DNA of 64,000 bases, taken from contig NZ_LPVF01000011.1 of assembly GCF_001517105.1 (NCBI RefSeq), forward strand, positions 62,001 to 126,000. Reading direction: 5' to 3'. A program made the position numbers and the translations under genes. Under the pieces are notes generated by a model that was not told the origin of the DNA, did no database searches, and saw only the letters and a program-made list of their open reading frames with translations. This DNA comes from Bacillus halotolerans (GTDB lineage Bacteria; Bacillota; Bacilli; Bacillales; Bacillaceae). Positions 13,672 to 22,654 of the stretch are shown here, piece by piece (position 1 is the stretch's first letter; the number at the start of each line of letters is the position of its first letter).

Positions 13672-15102
13672 TTGAACTTTGAAACGGTAATCGGACTTGA
13701 AGTCCACGTTGAATTAAAAACAAATTCAAAAATTTTCTCAAGCTCTCCGACGCCATTCGGCGCGGAGGCGAATACACAGACAAGTGTCATCGACCTCGGG
13801 TATCCGGGTGTCCTGCCTGTACTAAACAAAGAAGCAGTGGAATTCGCAATGAAAGCGGCAATGGCGCTGAACTGTGAAATCGCAACGGATACAAAGTTTG
13901 ACCGCAAAAACTATTTCTATCCGGACAACCCGAAAGCGTATCAGATTTCTCAATTTGATAAGCCGATCGGCGAAAACGGCTGGATCGAAATTGAAGTCGG
14001 CGGAAAAACGAAACGTATCGGCATCACACGCCTTCACCTTGAAGAAGATGCCGGAAAACTGACGCATACAGGCGACGGCTATTCTCTTGTTGACTTCAAC
14101 CGCCAGGGAACGCCGCTTGTCGAGATCGTATCTGAGCCGGATATCCGCACGCCGGAAGAAGCATATGCGTATCTTGAAAAGCTGAAGTCTATCATCCAAT
14201 ATACAGGCGTGTCTGACTGTAAAATGGAAGAAGGTTCACTTCGCTGTGACGCCAATATCTCTCTTCGTCCGATCGGCCAAGAGGAATTCGGCACAAAAAC
14301 GGAATTGAAAAACTTGAACTCCTTTGCGTTTGTTCAAAAAGGCCTTGAGCATGAAGAAAAACGCCAGGAGCAGGTTCTTCTGTCCGGCGGTGTGATCCAG
14401 CAGGAAACTCGCCGTTACGATGAAGCTACGAAGAAAACCATTCTTATGCGTGTCAAAGAGGGTTCTGACGATTATCGTTATTTCCCTGAGCCTGACCTTG
14501 TCGAGCTTTACATTGACGATGAATGGAAGCAGCGCGTAAAAGCAAGCATTCCTGAGCTTCCGGATGAACGCCGCAAGCGTTATATCGATGAGCTTGGCTT
14601 GCCTGCATATGATGCGATGGTTCTGACCCTGACAAAAGAAATGGCAGACTTTTTCGAAGAAACAGTTCAAAAAGGCGCTGAAGCAAAACAAGCATCAAAC
14701 TGGCTCATGGGTGAAGTGTCAGCTTATCTGAACGCTGAGCAAAAAGAGCTTTCTGATGTTGCGCTGACACCGGAAGGCCTTGCCGGCATGATTCAATTGA
14801 TTGAAAAAGGAACAATTTCTTCTAAAATCGCGAAGAAAGTGTTCAAGGAATTAATTGAAAAAGGCGGCGACGCTGAGAAGATTGTGAAAGAAAAAGGCCT
14901 TGTGCAGATTTCTGATGAAGGCGTGCTTCTGAAGCTTGTCACAGAGGCGCTTGACAACAATCCTCAGTCGATTGAAGACTTTAAAAACGGGAAAGACCGC
15001 GCGATCGGCTTCCTTGTCGGACAAATTATGAAAGCGTCCAAAGGACAAGCCAACCCGCCGATGGTTAACAAAATCCTGCTTGAAGAAATCAAAAAACGCT
15101 AA
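13672..15102 (+). CDS. gatB: GatB, aspartyl/glutamyl-tRNA amidotransferase subunit B
   Basis: The 476-residue subunit phosphorylates the glutamyl group on tRNA and amidates it with ammonia from GatA. The N-terminal two-thirds is the GatB catalytic domain (it begins [16 protein letters not shown]; the [17 protein letters not shown] region is conserved). The last 150 or so residues are the GatB/YqeY tRNA-binding tail. The start is a TTG at 13672 after AAGGGGTGA. It ends the operon and is followed by a terminator shared with yerO. Confidence 0.98.
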   Translation: MNFETVIGLEVHVELKTNSKIFSSSPTPFGAEANTQTSVIDLGYPGVLPVLNKEAVEFAMKAAMALNCEIATDTKFDRKNYFYPDNPKAYQISQFDKPIGENGWIEIEVGGKTKRIGITRLHLEEDAGKLTHTGDGYSLVDFNRQGTPLVEIVSEPDIRTPEEAYAYLEKLKSIIQYTGVSDCKMEEGSLRCDANISLRPIGQEEFGTKTELKNLNSFAFVQKGLEHEEKRQEQVLLSGGVIQQETRRYDEATKKTILMRVKEGSDDYRYFPEPDLVELYIDDEWKQRVKASIPELPDERRKRYIDELGLPAYDAMVLTLTKEMADFFEETVQKGAEAKQASNWLMGEVSAYLNAEQKELSDVALTPEGLAGMIQLIEKGTISSKIAKKVFKELIEKGGDAEKIVKEKGLVQISDEGVLLKLVTEALDNNPQSIEDFKNGKDRAIGFLVGQIMKASKGQANPPMVNKILLEEIKKR

Positions 15103-15104
15103 TG

Positions 15105-15142
15105 AAAAAGCAGCTCTCCTCATTGAGGGAGCTGCTTTTTTA
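15105..15142. terminator. Bidirectional terminator between gatB and yerO
   Basis: A long stem AAAAGCAGCTC / GAGCTGCTTTT with T runs on both sides lies just past the gatB stop and at the 3' end of the convergent yerO gene. Confidence 0.88.
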
Positions 15143-15145
15143 TGA

Positions 15146-15994
15146 TCAAATAGTAATAAAGATAGAGATCAAAGCGCGAAGCTTTTCAACTTCTTCGAAA
15201 TCACTTCCGGTCAAATTTGACAGCAGGCCTTTAATAATCGGCTTGCGCGGCTTTTCCTGTGACAGCTCTTCCTCGATCACATCGAGCGAAACGATGATGT
15301 CCTCAGGCAATGCGCTGTTTTCTTTCACTTTTTGAATGTCCTGAAGGATCTGGCCTTTATCCGCCGGCACCAGGCTGTAAATGTCTTTTGGCATGAGTGG
15401 ATTCAGGCTGGAACGGCTTAGCCCCTGTACAAGATCATCCAGTCTCTCCATGATAAATTCAGATATGTTGTCTGCATCAATTTTGATTTCTTCATTAAAT
15501 ACCATCACATTCATATAGGAGTGCACAATGCCTCTTGCCATGATGGAGAGGTCTGAGAGGTAGTTCTCAGTTTCCTTGCCATAAGTCGCAAGCAAAGCGT
15601 TCCGATACAGTTTATCTGTCTCGGCTGTGACTTTGTAAAAGTATTGCTTTACTTCTTGGTTTTCCGGAATGATATTTTCAGTAAGCAACAGAACAATAAA
15701 ATCCTTATGATCGCGAAAATCCTCAAACTGGGCGCTGATTTGTTTTTTCAGCACATCTTTAGGCGGCTGTCCGGCGAGATCCTCTTCTATTTGTTTCATT
15801 TTTTTCATAGACATGCCGATGTAATATTCACAGGCAGACAATAGCAGCGCTTCTTTTGATTTGAAATGCAGATAAAAAGCGCCTTTTGAGATGCCGCATT
15901 CACTGGCGATTTCCTGGATGGTCGTCGAAGCGTATCCTTTTTTCGCAAATAAACGAATGCTTGTTTTTATGATTCTCTCTTTTTTCTCATTCAT
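15146..15994 (-). CDS. yerO: YerO, TetR-family transcriptional regulator, probable repressor of swrC
   Basis: This 282-residue protein has a typical TetR N-terminal DNA-binding domain (residues 5-50: IIKTSIRLFAKKGY, then TTIQEIASECGISKGAFYLHF as helix-turn-helix) and a longer than usual ligand-binding C-terminus. I take the ATG at 15994 because the family sequence begins MNEKKERI there and AAGGGG precedes it; the longer frame to 16111 runs across the swrC promoter. It is divergent from swrC, with a TetR-like palindrome between them, so autoregulation and control of the RND exporter are likely (inference from position). Confidence 0.9.
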   Translation of the reverse strand: MNEKKERIIKTSIRLFAKKGYASTTIQEIASECGISKGAFYLHFKSKEALLLSACEYYIGMSMKKMKQIEEDLAGQPPKDVLKKQISAQFEDFRDHKDFIVLLLTENIIPENQEVKQYFYKVTAETDKLYRNALLATYGKETENYLSDLSIMARGIVHSYMNVMVFNEEIKIDADNISEFIMERLDDLVQGLSRSSLNPLMPKDIYSLVPADKGQILQDIQKVKENSALPEDIIVSLDVIEEELSQEKPRKPIIKGLLSNLTGSDFEEVEKLRALISIFITI

Positions 15995-16048
15995 GACGTG
16001 CTTCCCCTTAATCCTTGAAAAATTTAGAAAAATTTTCTGGTATATGAG

Positions 16049-16101
16049 TTGACGATGTTGCGTTATACCGTTTAGTATTATATAGAATGACCAGTCAGTC
16101 A
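16049..16101 (+). promoter_or_regulatory. swrC promoter and TetR-type operator
   Basis: TTGACG at 16049-16054 and TAGTAT at 16073-16078 (18-base spacer) form a sigma-A promoter pointing to swrC. Just downstream, 16088-16101 reads TGACCAGTCAGTCA, which holds overlapping TGAC/GTCA inverted half-sites (TGAC-N2-GTCA and TGAC-N6-GTCA). Its place at the transcription start fits a YerO operator that blocks swrC initiation. Confidence 0.6.
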
Positions 16102-16124
16102 ATAAAAACACAATGGAGGATATG

Positions 16125-19100
16125 ATGAATCACGTTATTAATTTCGTTCTGAAAAACAAATTCGCCGTATGGCTGATGACGATTATTGTAACGGCAGCCG
16201 GCTTGTACGCGGGTATGAATATGAAGCAAGAATCCATTCCTGATGTAAACATGCCTTACCTGACAATCAGCACGACATATCCGGGAGCGACGCCTAGCCA
16301 AGTCGCTGATGAAGTAACGAAACCGGTTGAACAAGCGGTGCAGAACCTGGACGGCGTGAGCGTAGTTACGTCCACGTCCTATGAAAACGCATCGTCGGTC
16401 ATGATTGAATATGATTATGAGAAAGATATGGACAAAGCGAAAACAGAAGCGGCTGAAGCATTAGAAAACGTCAGCCTGCCTGATGACGCGAAAGATCCTG
16501 AAATTTCCCGCTACAGCATGAATTCCTTCCCGATTCTGACGCTCAGCGTATCCAGCGATAAAGATAATCTTCAAGAGCTGACGAAAAAAGTGGAAGATAG
16601 CCTCGTACCGAAGCTTGAAGGAACAGAAGGAGTAGCTTCTGTCCAAGTATCAGGCCAGCAGGTTGAAGAGGTTGAATTCTCTTTCAAAGAAGACAAATTG
16701 AAGGAATACAACCTCGATGAAGATACAGTCAAACAAGTGATTCAAGGTTCAGATGTGACAACACCGCTTGGATTGTACACATTCGGCAAAGAAGAGAAAT
16801 CAGTCGTCGTCAGCGGCGATATTGAAACCATTAAAGATTTGAAGAATATGAGAATCCCGACGGCATCTGCTTCAAGTGCAGGCAGCAGCGCAGTATCTCA
16901 AGCGGGTGCGCAGAGTGCTCAAGCGGCTCAAAGCGCGCAGGCGGCAGCACAGGCACAGCAAAGTGTTAGCACAGACGTGCCGACGGTCAAGCTATCTGAC
17001 ATTGCAACGATTAAAGATGTCAAAAAAGCTGAATCAATTTCCCGCACAAATGGAAAAGACAGCATCGGCATCAACATCATCAAAGCAAACGATGCCAACA
17101 CGGTAGAGGTTGCCGACAGTGTCAAAGATGAGCTGAAGCAATACAAAGAAGATCATAAAGGCTTCGAATACAGTGCAACCCTTGACATGGCAGAACCGAT
17201 TACAGAATCAGTTGACACGATGTTAAGCAAAGCCATTTTCGGCGCTATCTTTGCGATTGTGATTATTCTCTTATTCTTAAGAGATATCAAATCAACATTA
17301 ATTTCAATCGTTTCCATTCCGTTATCATTGCTGATCGCACTGCTTGTGCTGCAGCAGCTTGATATCACACTGAATATCATGACGCTCGGTGCGATGACCG
17401 TTGCCATCGGACGGGTTGTCGATGACTCCATCGTTGTTATCGAAAACATTTACCGCCGCATGAGACTCAAAGATGAGCCGCTGCGCGGAAAAGCCTTGGT
17501 CCGTGAAGCAACGAAGGAAATGTTTAAACCGATCATGTCATCCACTATCGTGACAATCGCGGTATTCCTGCCGCTCGCATTGGTAGGCGGACAAATTGGT
17601 GAATTGTTTATTCCTTTCGCCTTAACGATTGTATTTGCGCTTGCCGCATCCCTGTTGATTTCGATCACGCTCGTGCCAATGCTCGCGCACAGCCTGTTCA
17701 AAAAATCATTAACGGGAGCGCCGATCAAAGCGAAAGAACATAAACCTAGCAGACTGGCAGGCTTCTATAAAAAAGTTCTGAACTGGGCGCTGAGCCACAA
17801 GTGGATCACGTCTATCATCGCCGTTTTGATGCTGCTTGGAAGCTTGTTCCTCGTACCGTTAATTGGTGCCAGCTACCTTCCGTCAGAGGAAGAAAAAACG
17901 ATGCAGATCACATACAGCCCTGAACCGGGTGAAACGAAAAAAGAAGCCGAAAATGAAGCTGAAAAAGCAGAAAAAATCCTGCTTGACCGCAAGCATGTCG
18001 ATACGGTTCAGTATTCATTAGGCTCTGGCAGCCCGCTTGCCGGAGGAGATTCAAACGGCGCATTGTTCTACATCAAATATGACAGCGACACGCCGGATTT
18101 TGATAAAGAAAAAGACAACGTGCTAAAAGAAATCAAAAAGCAGTCTGACCGCGGAGAATGGAAGTCACAGGACTTCAGCTCTTCAGGCAATAACAATGAA
18201 TTGACATACTATGTGTATGGCGATTCAGAAAATGACATTAAAGACACTGTCAAAGACATTGAGAAGGTCATGAAGGATGAAAAGGATCTGAAGAACGTAA
18301 ACTCAGGCCTTTCCAGCACATATGATGAGTATACATTTGTCGCTGACCAAGAAAAGCTGAGCAAACTCGGTTTAACAGCTTCTCAAATTTCTAAGGCCTT
18401 AATGTCAGAGACAGCACAGGACCCGCTCACAACCGTGAAAAAAGACGGCAAAGAGCTTGATGTGAACATTAAAACCGAAAAAGACGAGTATAAGAGTGTC
18501 AAAGATTTAGAGAACAAAAAGATCACATCAGCAACTGGCAAAGAAGTCAAAATTGGTGATGTGGCAAAAGTAAAAGAAGGCACAACATCTGATACGGTGT
18601 CTAAACGTGACGGAAAAGTGTATGCTGATGTCACTGGTGAGGTTGCATCAGATAACGTGACAGCTGTATCAGTTGATGTACAGAAGAAAATTGATAAGCT
18701 TGACATGCCTGACAACGTAACAATCGATACAGGCGGTGTTTCCGCAGATATCGCGGATTCCTTTACGAAGCTTGGATTAGCGATGCTTGCAGCGATTGCG
18801 ATCGTCTACCTTGTGCTTGTGATTACATTCGGCGGAGCATTAGCGCCATTTGCGATTCTGTTCTCACTGCCGTTTACAATCATCGGTGCCCTGGTCGGAC
18901 TTTACGTATCAGGTGAGACAATCAGTCTGAACGCGATGATCGGTATGCTGATGCTGATCGGTATCGTTGTTACAAACGCTATTGTCTTAATTGACCGCGT
19001 GATTCATAAGGAAGCGGAAGGACTGTCTACGAGAGAAGCGCTCTTAGAAGCCGGCTCCACACGACTCCGTCCGATCCTGATGACAGCCATCGCGACAATC

Positions 19101-19283
19101 GGCGCCTTGATTCCATTAGCTCTCGGCTTCGAAGGCGGAAGCCAGGTCATTTCAAAAGGACTCGGCGTAACGGTTATCGGCGGTTTAATCAGTTCGACGC
19201 TTCTGACGCTCTTGATCGTGCCAATCGTATACGAAGTATTGGCGAAGTTCCGCAAGAAAAAACCGGGAACGGAAGAAGAGTAA
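16125..19283 (+). CDS. swrC: SwrC (YerP), RND-family efflux transporter
   Basis: This 1052-residue RND pump has the classic layout: a membrane helix at 12-30, a large extracellular loop, six helices around residues 360-560 with the motif GRVVDDSIVVIEN, a second loop, and five helices near the C-terminus. In B. subtilis it gives surfactin self-resistance and supports swarming. An Ala/Gln-rich low-complexity stretch (about residues 250-285) interrupts the first loop. Three in-frame ATGs (16113, 16122, 16125) are possible; the GGAGG at 16115-16119 lies at a workable distance only from 16125. The gene is divergent from yerO. Confidence 0.96.
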   Translation: MNHVINFVLKNKFAVWLMTIIVTAAGLYAGMNMKQESIPDVNMPYLTISTTYPGATPSQVADEVTKPVEQAVQNLDGVSVVTSTSYENASSVMIEYDYEKDMDKAKTEAAEALENVSLPDDAKDPEISRYSMNSFPILTLSVSSDKDNLQELTKKVEDSLVPKLEGTEGVASVQVSGQQVEEVEFSFKEDKLKEYNLDEDTVKQVIQGSDVTTPLGLYTFGKEEKSVVVSGDIETIKDLKNMRIPTASASSAGSSAVSQAGAQSAQAAQSAQAAAQAQQSVSTDVPTVKLSDIATIKDVKKAESISRTNGKDSIGINIIKANDANTVEVADSVKDELKQYKEDHKGFEYSATLDMAEPITESVDTMLSKAIFGAIFAIVIILLFLRDIKSTLISIVSIPLSLLIALLVLQQLDITLNIMTLGAMTVAIGRVVDDSIVVIENIYRRMRLKDEPLRGKALVREATKEMFKPIMSSTIVTIAVFLPLALVGGQIGELFIPFALTIVFALAASLLISITLVPMLAHSLFKKSLTGAPIKAKEHKPSRLAGFYKKVLNWALSHKWITSIIAVLMLLGSLFLVPLIGASYLPSEEEKTMQITYSPEPGETKKEAENEAEKAEKILLDRKHVDTVQYSLGSGSPLAGGDSNGALFYIKYDSDTPDFDKEKDNVLKEIKKQSDRGEWKSQDFSSSGNNNELTYYVYGDSENDIKDTVKDIEKVMKDEKDLKNVNSGLSSTYDEYTFVADQEKLSKLGLTASQISKALMSETAQDPLTTVKKDGKELDVNIKTEKDEYKSVKDLENKKITSATGKEVKIGDVAKVKEGTTSDTVSKRDGKVYADVTGEVASDNVTAVSVDVQKKIDKLDMPDNVTIDTGGVSADIADSFTKLGLAMLAAIAIVYLVLVITFGGALAPFAILFSLPFTIIGALVGLYVSGETISLNAMIGMLMLIGIVVTNAIVLIDRVIHKEAEGLSTREALLEAGSTRLRPILMTAIATIGALIPLALGFEGGSQVISKGLGVTVIGGLISSTLLTLLIVPIVYEVLAKFRKKKPGTEEE

Positions 19284-19290
19284 AAAAACA

Positions 19291-19318
19291 AAAAGCCTCA
19301 GCTCTGCTGGGGCTTTTC
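19291..19318 (+). terminator. Terminator after swrC
   Basis: The stem AAAAGCCTCAGC / GCTGGGGCTTTT (with G-U pairs) is followed by T residues just past the swrC stop. Confidence 0.85.
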
Positions 19319-19434
19319 TGTGTTTCCTTCTGTAAGATTATGTGCATTTTGTTGCGATTTTTTTAACTCATAGTATAATTAAAGGTTGTTAGTGTAAAAA
19401 TGGATCGGATACTCTTAAGTAGGATGATGAGATA

Positions 19435-20346
19435 ATGAAACGTGCACGCATAATATACAATCCGACTTCGGGACGGGAGGTCTTTAAAAAGCATCTTGCC
19501 CAGGTCCTGCAAAAATTTGAACAAGCCGGCTATGAAACCTCCACCCATGCCACAACATGTGCGGGAGACGCAACGCACGCTGCCAAGGAAGCGGCATTGC
19601 GTGAGTTTGACCTGATCATTGCGGCAGGCGGAGACGGAACGATCAACGAGGTCGTCAACGGGCTTGCTCCACTAGACAATCGTCCGACACTCGGCGTCAT
19701 TCCAGTCGGCACAACAAATGACTTCGCCAGAGCGCTTGGCATTCCGCGAGAGGATATTTTAAAAGCGGCGGATACAGTGATTAACGGTGTTGTTCGCCCG
19801 ATTGACATCGGACAGGTCAACGGCCAGTATTTTATCAATATCGCCGGCGGAGGCCGCCTGACGGAGCTGACGTACGACGTCCCAAGCAAACTCAAAACGA
19901 TGCTCGGCCAGCTTGCTTATTATTTGAAGGGAATGGAAATGCTGCCTTCACTTCGTCCGACTGAAGTCGAGATTGAATATGACGGCAAGCTGTTTCAAGG
20001 TGAAATCATGCTGTTTTTGGTCACGCTGACAAATTCCGTCGGCGGGTTCGAAAAACTCGCGCCGGATTCCAGCCTGAATGACGGCATGTTTGATTTGATG
20101 ATATTAAAGAAAGCAAACCTTGCTGAATTTATCAGAGTCGCATCGATGGCGCTCCGCGGCGAACACATCAACGATCAGCACATTATTTATACAAAAGCGA
20201 ACCGCGTGAAAGTCAATGTATCAGAAAAGATGCAGCTGAACCTGGACGGCGAGTACGGCGGCATGCTGCCGGGCGAATTCGTGAATCTGTATCGACACAT
20301 TCACGTCGTCATGCCGAAGGAGAAAGCGGAACAGCTGGATGACTAA
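19435..20346 (+). CDS. dgkB: DgkB, soluble diacylglycerol kinase
   Basis: The 303-residue lipid kinase phosphorylates diacylglycerol left over from lipoteichoic acid synthesis, returning it to phosphatidic acid. The DAG kinase catalytic domain lies at the N-terminus, with the nucleotide-binding AAGGDGTINEVVNGL motif (residues 62-76) and GTTNDFARALG (about 95). The length and the MKRARIIYNPTSGREVF start match the B. subtilis enzyme. It stands alone between the swrC terminator and its own. Confidence 0.97.
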   Translation: MKRARIIYNPTSGREVFKKHLAQVLQKFEQAGYETSTHATTCAGDATHAAKEAALREFDLIIAAGGDGTINEVVNGLAPLDNRPTLGVIPVGTTNDFARALGIPREDILKAADTVINGVVRPIDIGQVNGQYFINIAGGGRLTELTYDVPSKLKTMLGQLAYYLKGMEMLPSLRPTEVEIEYDGKLFQGEIMLFLVTLTNSVGGFEKLAPDSSLNDGMFDLMILKKANLAEFIRVASMALRGEHINDQHIIYTKANRVKVNVSEKMQLNLDGEYGGMLPGEFVNLYRHIHVVMPKEKAEQLDD

Positions 20347-20375
20347 AAACTTGGCTTTAATAGGCCAAGTTTTTC
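20345..20375 (+). terminator. Terminator after dgkB
   Basis: AAAAACTTGGC pairs with GCCAAGTTTTT directly at the dgkB stop codon, followed by further T residues. Confidence 0.85.
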
Positions 20376-20403
20376 TTTCGCTTAAAACAAGAGGTGAACA
20401 TAC

Positions 20404-21783
20404 ATGAAAATGAAACCCCCAGTAGAAAAAAACGAATACTACGACGTGACATTTGAAGATTTGACGCACGAAGGAGCGGGTGTTGCGAAGGTACAGGGTT
20501 TCCCGATCTTCGTGCCGAACGCCCTGCCAGAGGAAAAAGCCCAAATCAAAGTGACACGTGTCAAAAAAGGCTTTGCCTTTGGCCGCCTGATCGAACTGAA
20601 GGAAGAAAGCCCGCACAGAACCGACGCTCCATGCCCGATTTACAAGCAATGCGGCGGCTGCCAGCTTCAGCACATGACCTACGAAGGCCAGCTCTTGTTT
20701 AAACAAAAACAAGTCAAAGACGTCTTAGAACGGATCGGCAAGCTGGACCTGTCCAACGTCACCGTGCACCCGACACTCGGCATGCAAGACCCTTGGAACT
20801 ACAGAAACAAAGCACAGGTGCCGGTAGGAGAACGAGAAGGCGGACTCGTCGCCGGATTCTATCAGCAGCGCAGCCATGACATCATCGACATGAGCGCCTG
20901 CCTGATCCAGCAATCCAAAAACGACGAAGCCGTCCAAGCTGTCAAAGACATTTGCGCTAAATACGGTGTCAAAGCCTACAACGAAGAACGCCACAAAGGC
21001 TGGCTCCGCCACATCATGGTCAGATACGGCGTCGTCACAGGCGAAATGATGATCGTCTTCATCACAAAAACAAACGATTTCCCGCACAAAGCGAAGATTA
21101 TCGAAGACATCACAGCGCAATTCCCGCACGTCAAATCCATCGTGCAAAACATCAACCCAAACAAAACAAACGTCATCTTCGGAAACCAAACAAACGTCAT
21201 CTGGGGCGAAGAATACATCTACGACCTCATCGGAGACGTCAAATTCGCCATCTCCGCCAGATCGTTCTATCAGGTTAACCCGGAGCAGACAAAAGTGCTA
21301 TACGACAAAGCGCTTGAGTACGCGGAACTGCAAGGCGAAGAAACCGTCATCGACGCCTACTGCGGCATCGGAACGATTTCTCTATTCTTGGCAAAACAGG
21401 CGAAAAAAGTGTACGGTGTAGAGATTGTGCCGGAGGCGATTGAAGATGCCAAACGAAACGCTGAATTAAACGGCATCACAAACGCTGAGTTCGCGGTTGG
21501 GGAAGCGGAAACCGTGATTCCAAAGTGGTATGAAGAAGGCATTACAGCTGATACCCTAGTCGTCGACCCGCCAAGAAAAGGCTGCGACGAAGCCCTCCTG
21601 CGGACGATTGTAGAGATGAAACCGAAGCGGGTGGTGTACGTGTCCTGTAATCCGGGTACGCTTGCAAGAGACCTGCGGGTGCTTGAGGATGGTGGGTATC
21701 AGACGCTCGAAGTGCAGCCTGTGGATATGTTTCCGCATACGAATCATGTGGAGTGTGTGGCTGTGCTGAAAATCAGACAATGA
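20404..21783 (+). CDS. rlmCD: RlmCD (YefA), 23S rRNA uracil-C5 methyltransferase
   Basis: The 459-residue SAM-dependent enzyme methylates two uridines of 23S rRNA (U747 and U1939 in E. coli numbering). Domains: TRAM (residues 8-66), the iron-sulfur ligand pattern C-X5-C-X2-C ([12 protein letters not shown], about 77-88) with a fourth cysteine in SACLIQQ (about 165), then the Rossmann methyltransferase domain with [14 protein letters not shown] and the catalytic cysteine in [13 protein letters not shown] near residue 415. The ATG at 20404 follows AAGAGGTGA. Downstream of its stop the conserved gene order breaks and the accessory region begins. Confidence 0.97.
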   Translation: MKMKPPVEKNEYYDVTFEDLTHEGAGVAKVQGFPIFVPNALPEEKAQIKVTRVKKGFAFGRLIELKEESPHRTDAPCPIYKQCGGCQLQHMTYEGQLLFKQKQVKDVLERIGKLDLSNVTVHPTLGMQDPWNYRNKAQVPVGEREGGLVAGFYQQRSHDIIDMSACLIQQSKNDEAVQAVKDICAKYGVKAYNEERHKGWLRHIMVRYGVVTGEMMIVFITKTNDFPHKAKIIEDITAQFPHVKSIVQNINPNKTNVIFGNQTNVIWGEEYIYDLIGDVKFAISARSFYQVNPEQTKVLYDKALEYAELQGEETVIDAYCGIGTISLFLAKQAKKVYGVEIVPEAIEDAKRNAELNGITNAEFAVGEAETVIPKWYEEGITADTLVVDPPRKGCDEALLRTIVEMKPKRVVYVSCNPGTLARDLRVLEDGGYQTLEVQPVDMFPHTNHVECVAVLKIRQ

Positions 21784-21810
21784 AGTGGCTCTGTTAAGCA
21801 CACAGACATA

Positions 21811-21866
21811 ATAATAAAACAAACAAACCTTAGTTTATATAAACTAAGGTTTGTTTGTTTTATTAT
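21811..21866. repeat. Perfect 56-base palindrome after rlmCD
   Basis: The two 28-base arms (21811-21838 and 21839-21866) are exact reverse complements with no loop; the centre reads TTTATATAAA. The arms carry A-rich sequence outside and T-rich sequence at the 3' end, so as RNA it would act as a strong bidirectional terminator for rlmCD. Its perfection and its place exactly at the border between core and accessory DNA also suit a recombination or insertion remnant. Confidence 0.9.
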
Positions 21867-22173
21867 GTAATCCTCAAAAGCTGTACCTACTGAAGTAATG
21901 TAGAGTATAAATGTAAACTGGCATAAAAGTAAAAGTTGACATATGCTCACAGGATGTATTTATTGAACAACGATATAATGATTTTAAGTTGTAGTATTTT
22001 TTCAGGTAAAGACTATAAGGTATATTATCCTCCTTATTGAAGTCTATTTGACCATAGGAATAGAAAAAGAGAGAATAGTTTCGTATTTTTTGAAGAAAAT
22101 ACAAAAAAGAAATCTTGAAATTAAAAGAATTATATGAAATAATAACCATTGTAAAATAAAAGGAGGAATTTAG
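21867..22173 (+). promoter_or_regulatory. Leader region of the AT-rich peptide/ABC operon
   Basis: This stretch of about 300 bases has no convincing gene. TTGACA at about 21937 is followed 17 bases later by TTTATT, a plausible sigma-A promoter. A further TATAAT occurs near 21973 without a clear -35. The leader would be long (over 150 bases). The ribosome site AAAGGAGGAA directly precedes the ATG at 22174. Confidence 0.4.
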
Positions 22174-22557
22174 ATGAAAAAGAAAATTGTAGCTGGTGTT
22201 TTAGGATTAACATTATTAATGCCTCTTGGGGCTGGAGCTGCTTACAAAAGTTATACAGGATATGTTTTAGGAAGCCATAGTACAAACAACTATACATCAT
22301 ATCATACAAAAGGAACTTCTAACCAACATATTATGAACACTGTAGAAAATTTCCAAAATGCTTCTTCAGCCAATTTTTGGGCGCAAAGAAGTGGTGCAGA
22401 TACTGTTTCTTCTAAATACAACCAGAAAAAAGGCAATACAACTAAAATTAAATTCGATGATACAGTTAATAAAGGAAAACAAGTTAGATTGGCAATGGAA
22501 AACGCAAACTGGTGGGGTTCTAGAGCATTTGTAGCTGGACGAGCTGATTTTAGATAA
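22174..22557 (+). CDS. Small secreted peptide/protein, possible bacteriocin-like or DUF2712-like exoprotein
   Basis: The 127-residue product has a clear Sec signal peptide: positive MKKK, a hydrophobic core (VAGVLGLTLLMPLG) and a cleavage site near AGA (residues 20-22). The mature part is about 105 residues, basic, free of cysteine, and rich in Asn, Thr, Ser and Tyr, ending in an aromatic stretch (NANWWGSRAFVAGRADFR). I do not recognise it firmly. Its form recalls small Bacillus exoproteins of the DUF2712 type and, more loosely, lactococcin 972-type bacteriocins. It has an excellent ribosome site and its own hairpin, followed by three membrane proteins and an ABC ATPase. That is the usual order for a secreted antimicrobial and its self-protection pump. 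The function is inference. Confidence 0.75.
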   Translation: MKKKIVAGVLGLTLLMPLGAGAAYKSYTGYVLGSHSTNNYTSYHTKGTSNQHIMNTVENFQNASSANFWAQRSGADTVSSKYNQKKGNTTKIKFDDTVNKGKQVRLAMENANWWGSRAFVAGRADFR

Positions 22558-22577
22558 GTAATTTATTAAATTTTCTT

Positions 22578-22605
22578 TAAAGCACTTTATTCATAAAGTG
22601 CTTTA
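22578..22605 (+). terminator. Internal hairpin/attenuator between the peptide gene and the ABC genes
   Basis: A perfect 13-base stem (TAAAGCACTTTAT with ATAAAGTGCTTTA) with a two-base loop is followed by a T-rich tract. No obvious new promoter follows, so partial readthrough would give much peptide and less transporter. Confidence 0.75.
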
Positions 22606-22654
22606 TGTTATTTTATTATTAGAAAATTTAACTTGAAAAAGAAGGAAGATAGGG

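Noticed and set aside
21874..22149. 91-residue minus-strand frame upstream of the peptide gene
   Set aside because: AT-rich random frame with no ribosome site and no recognisable features; the region fits better as a leader and promoter.
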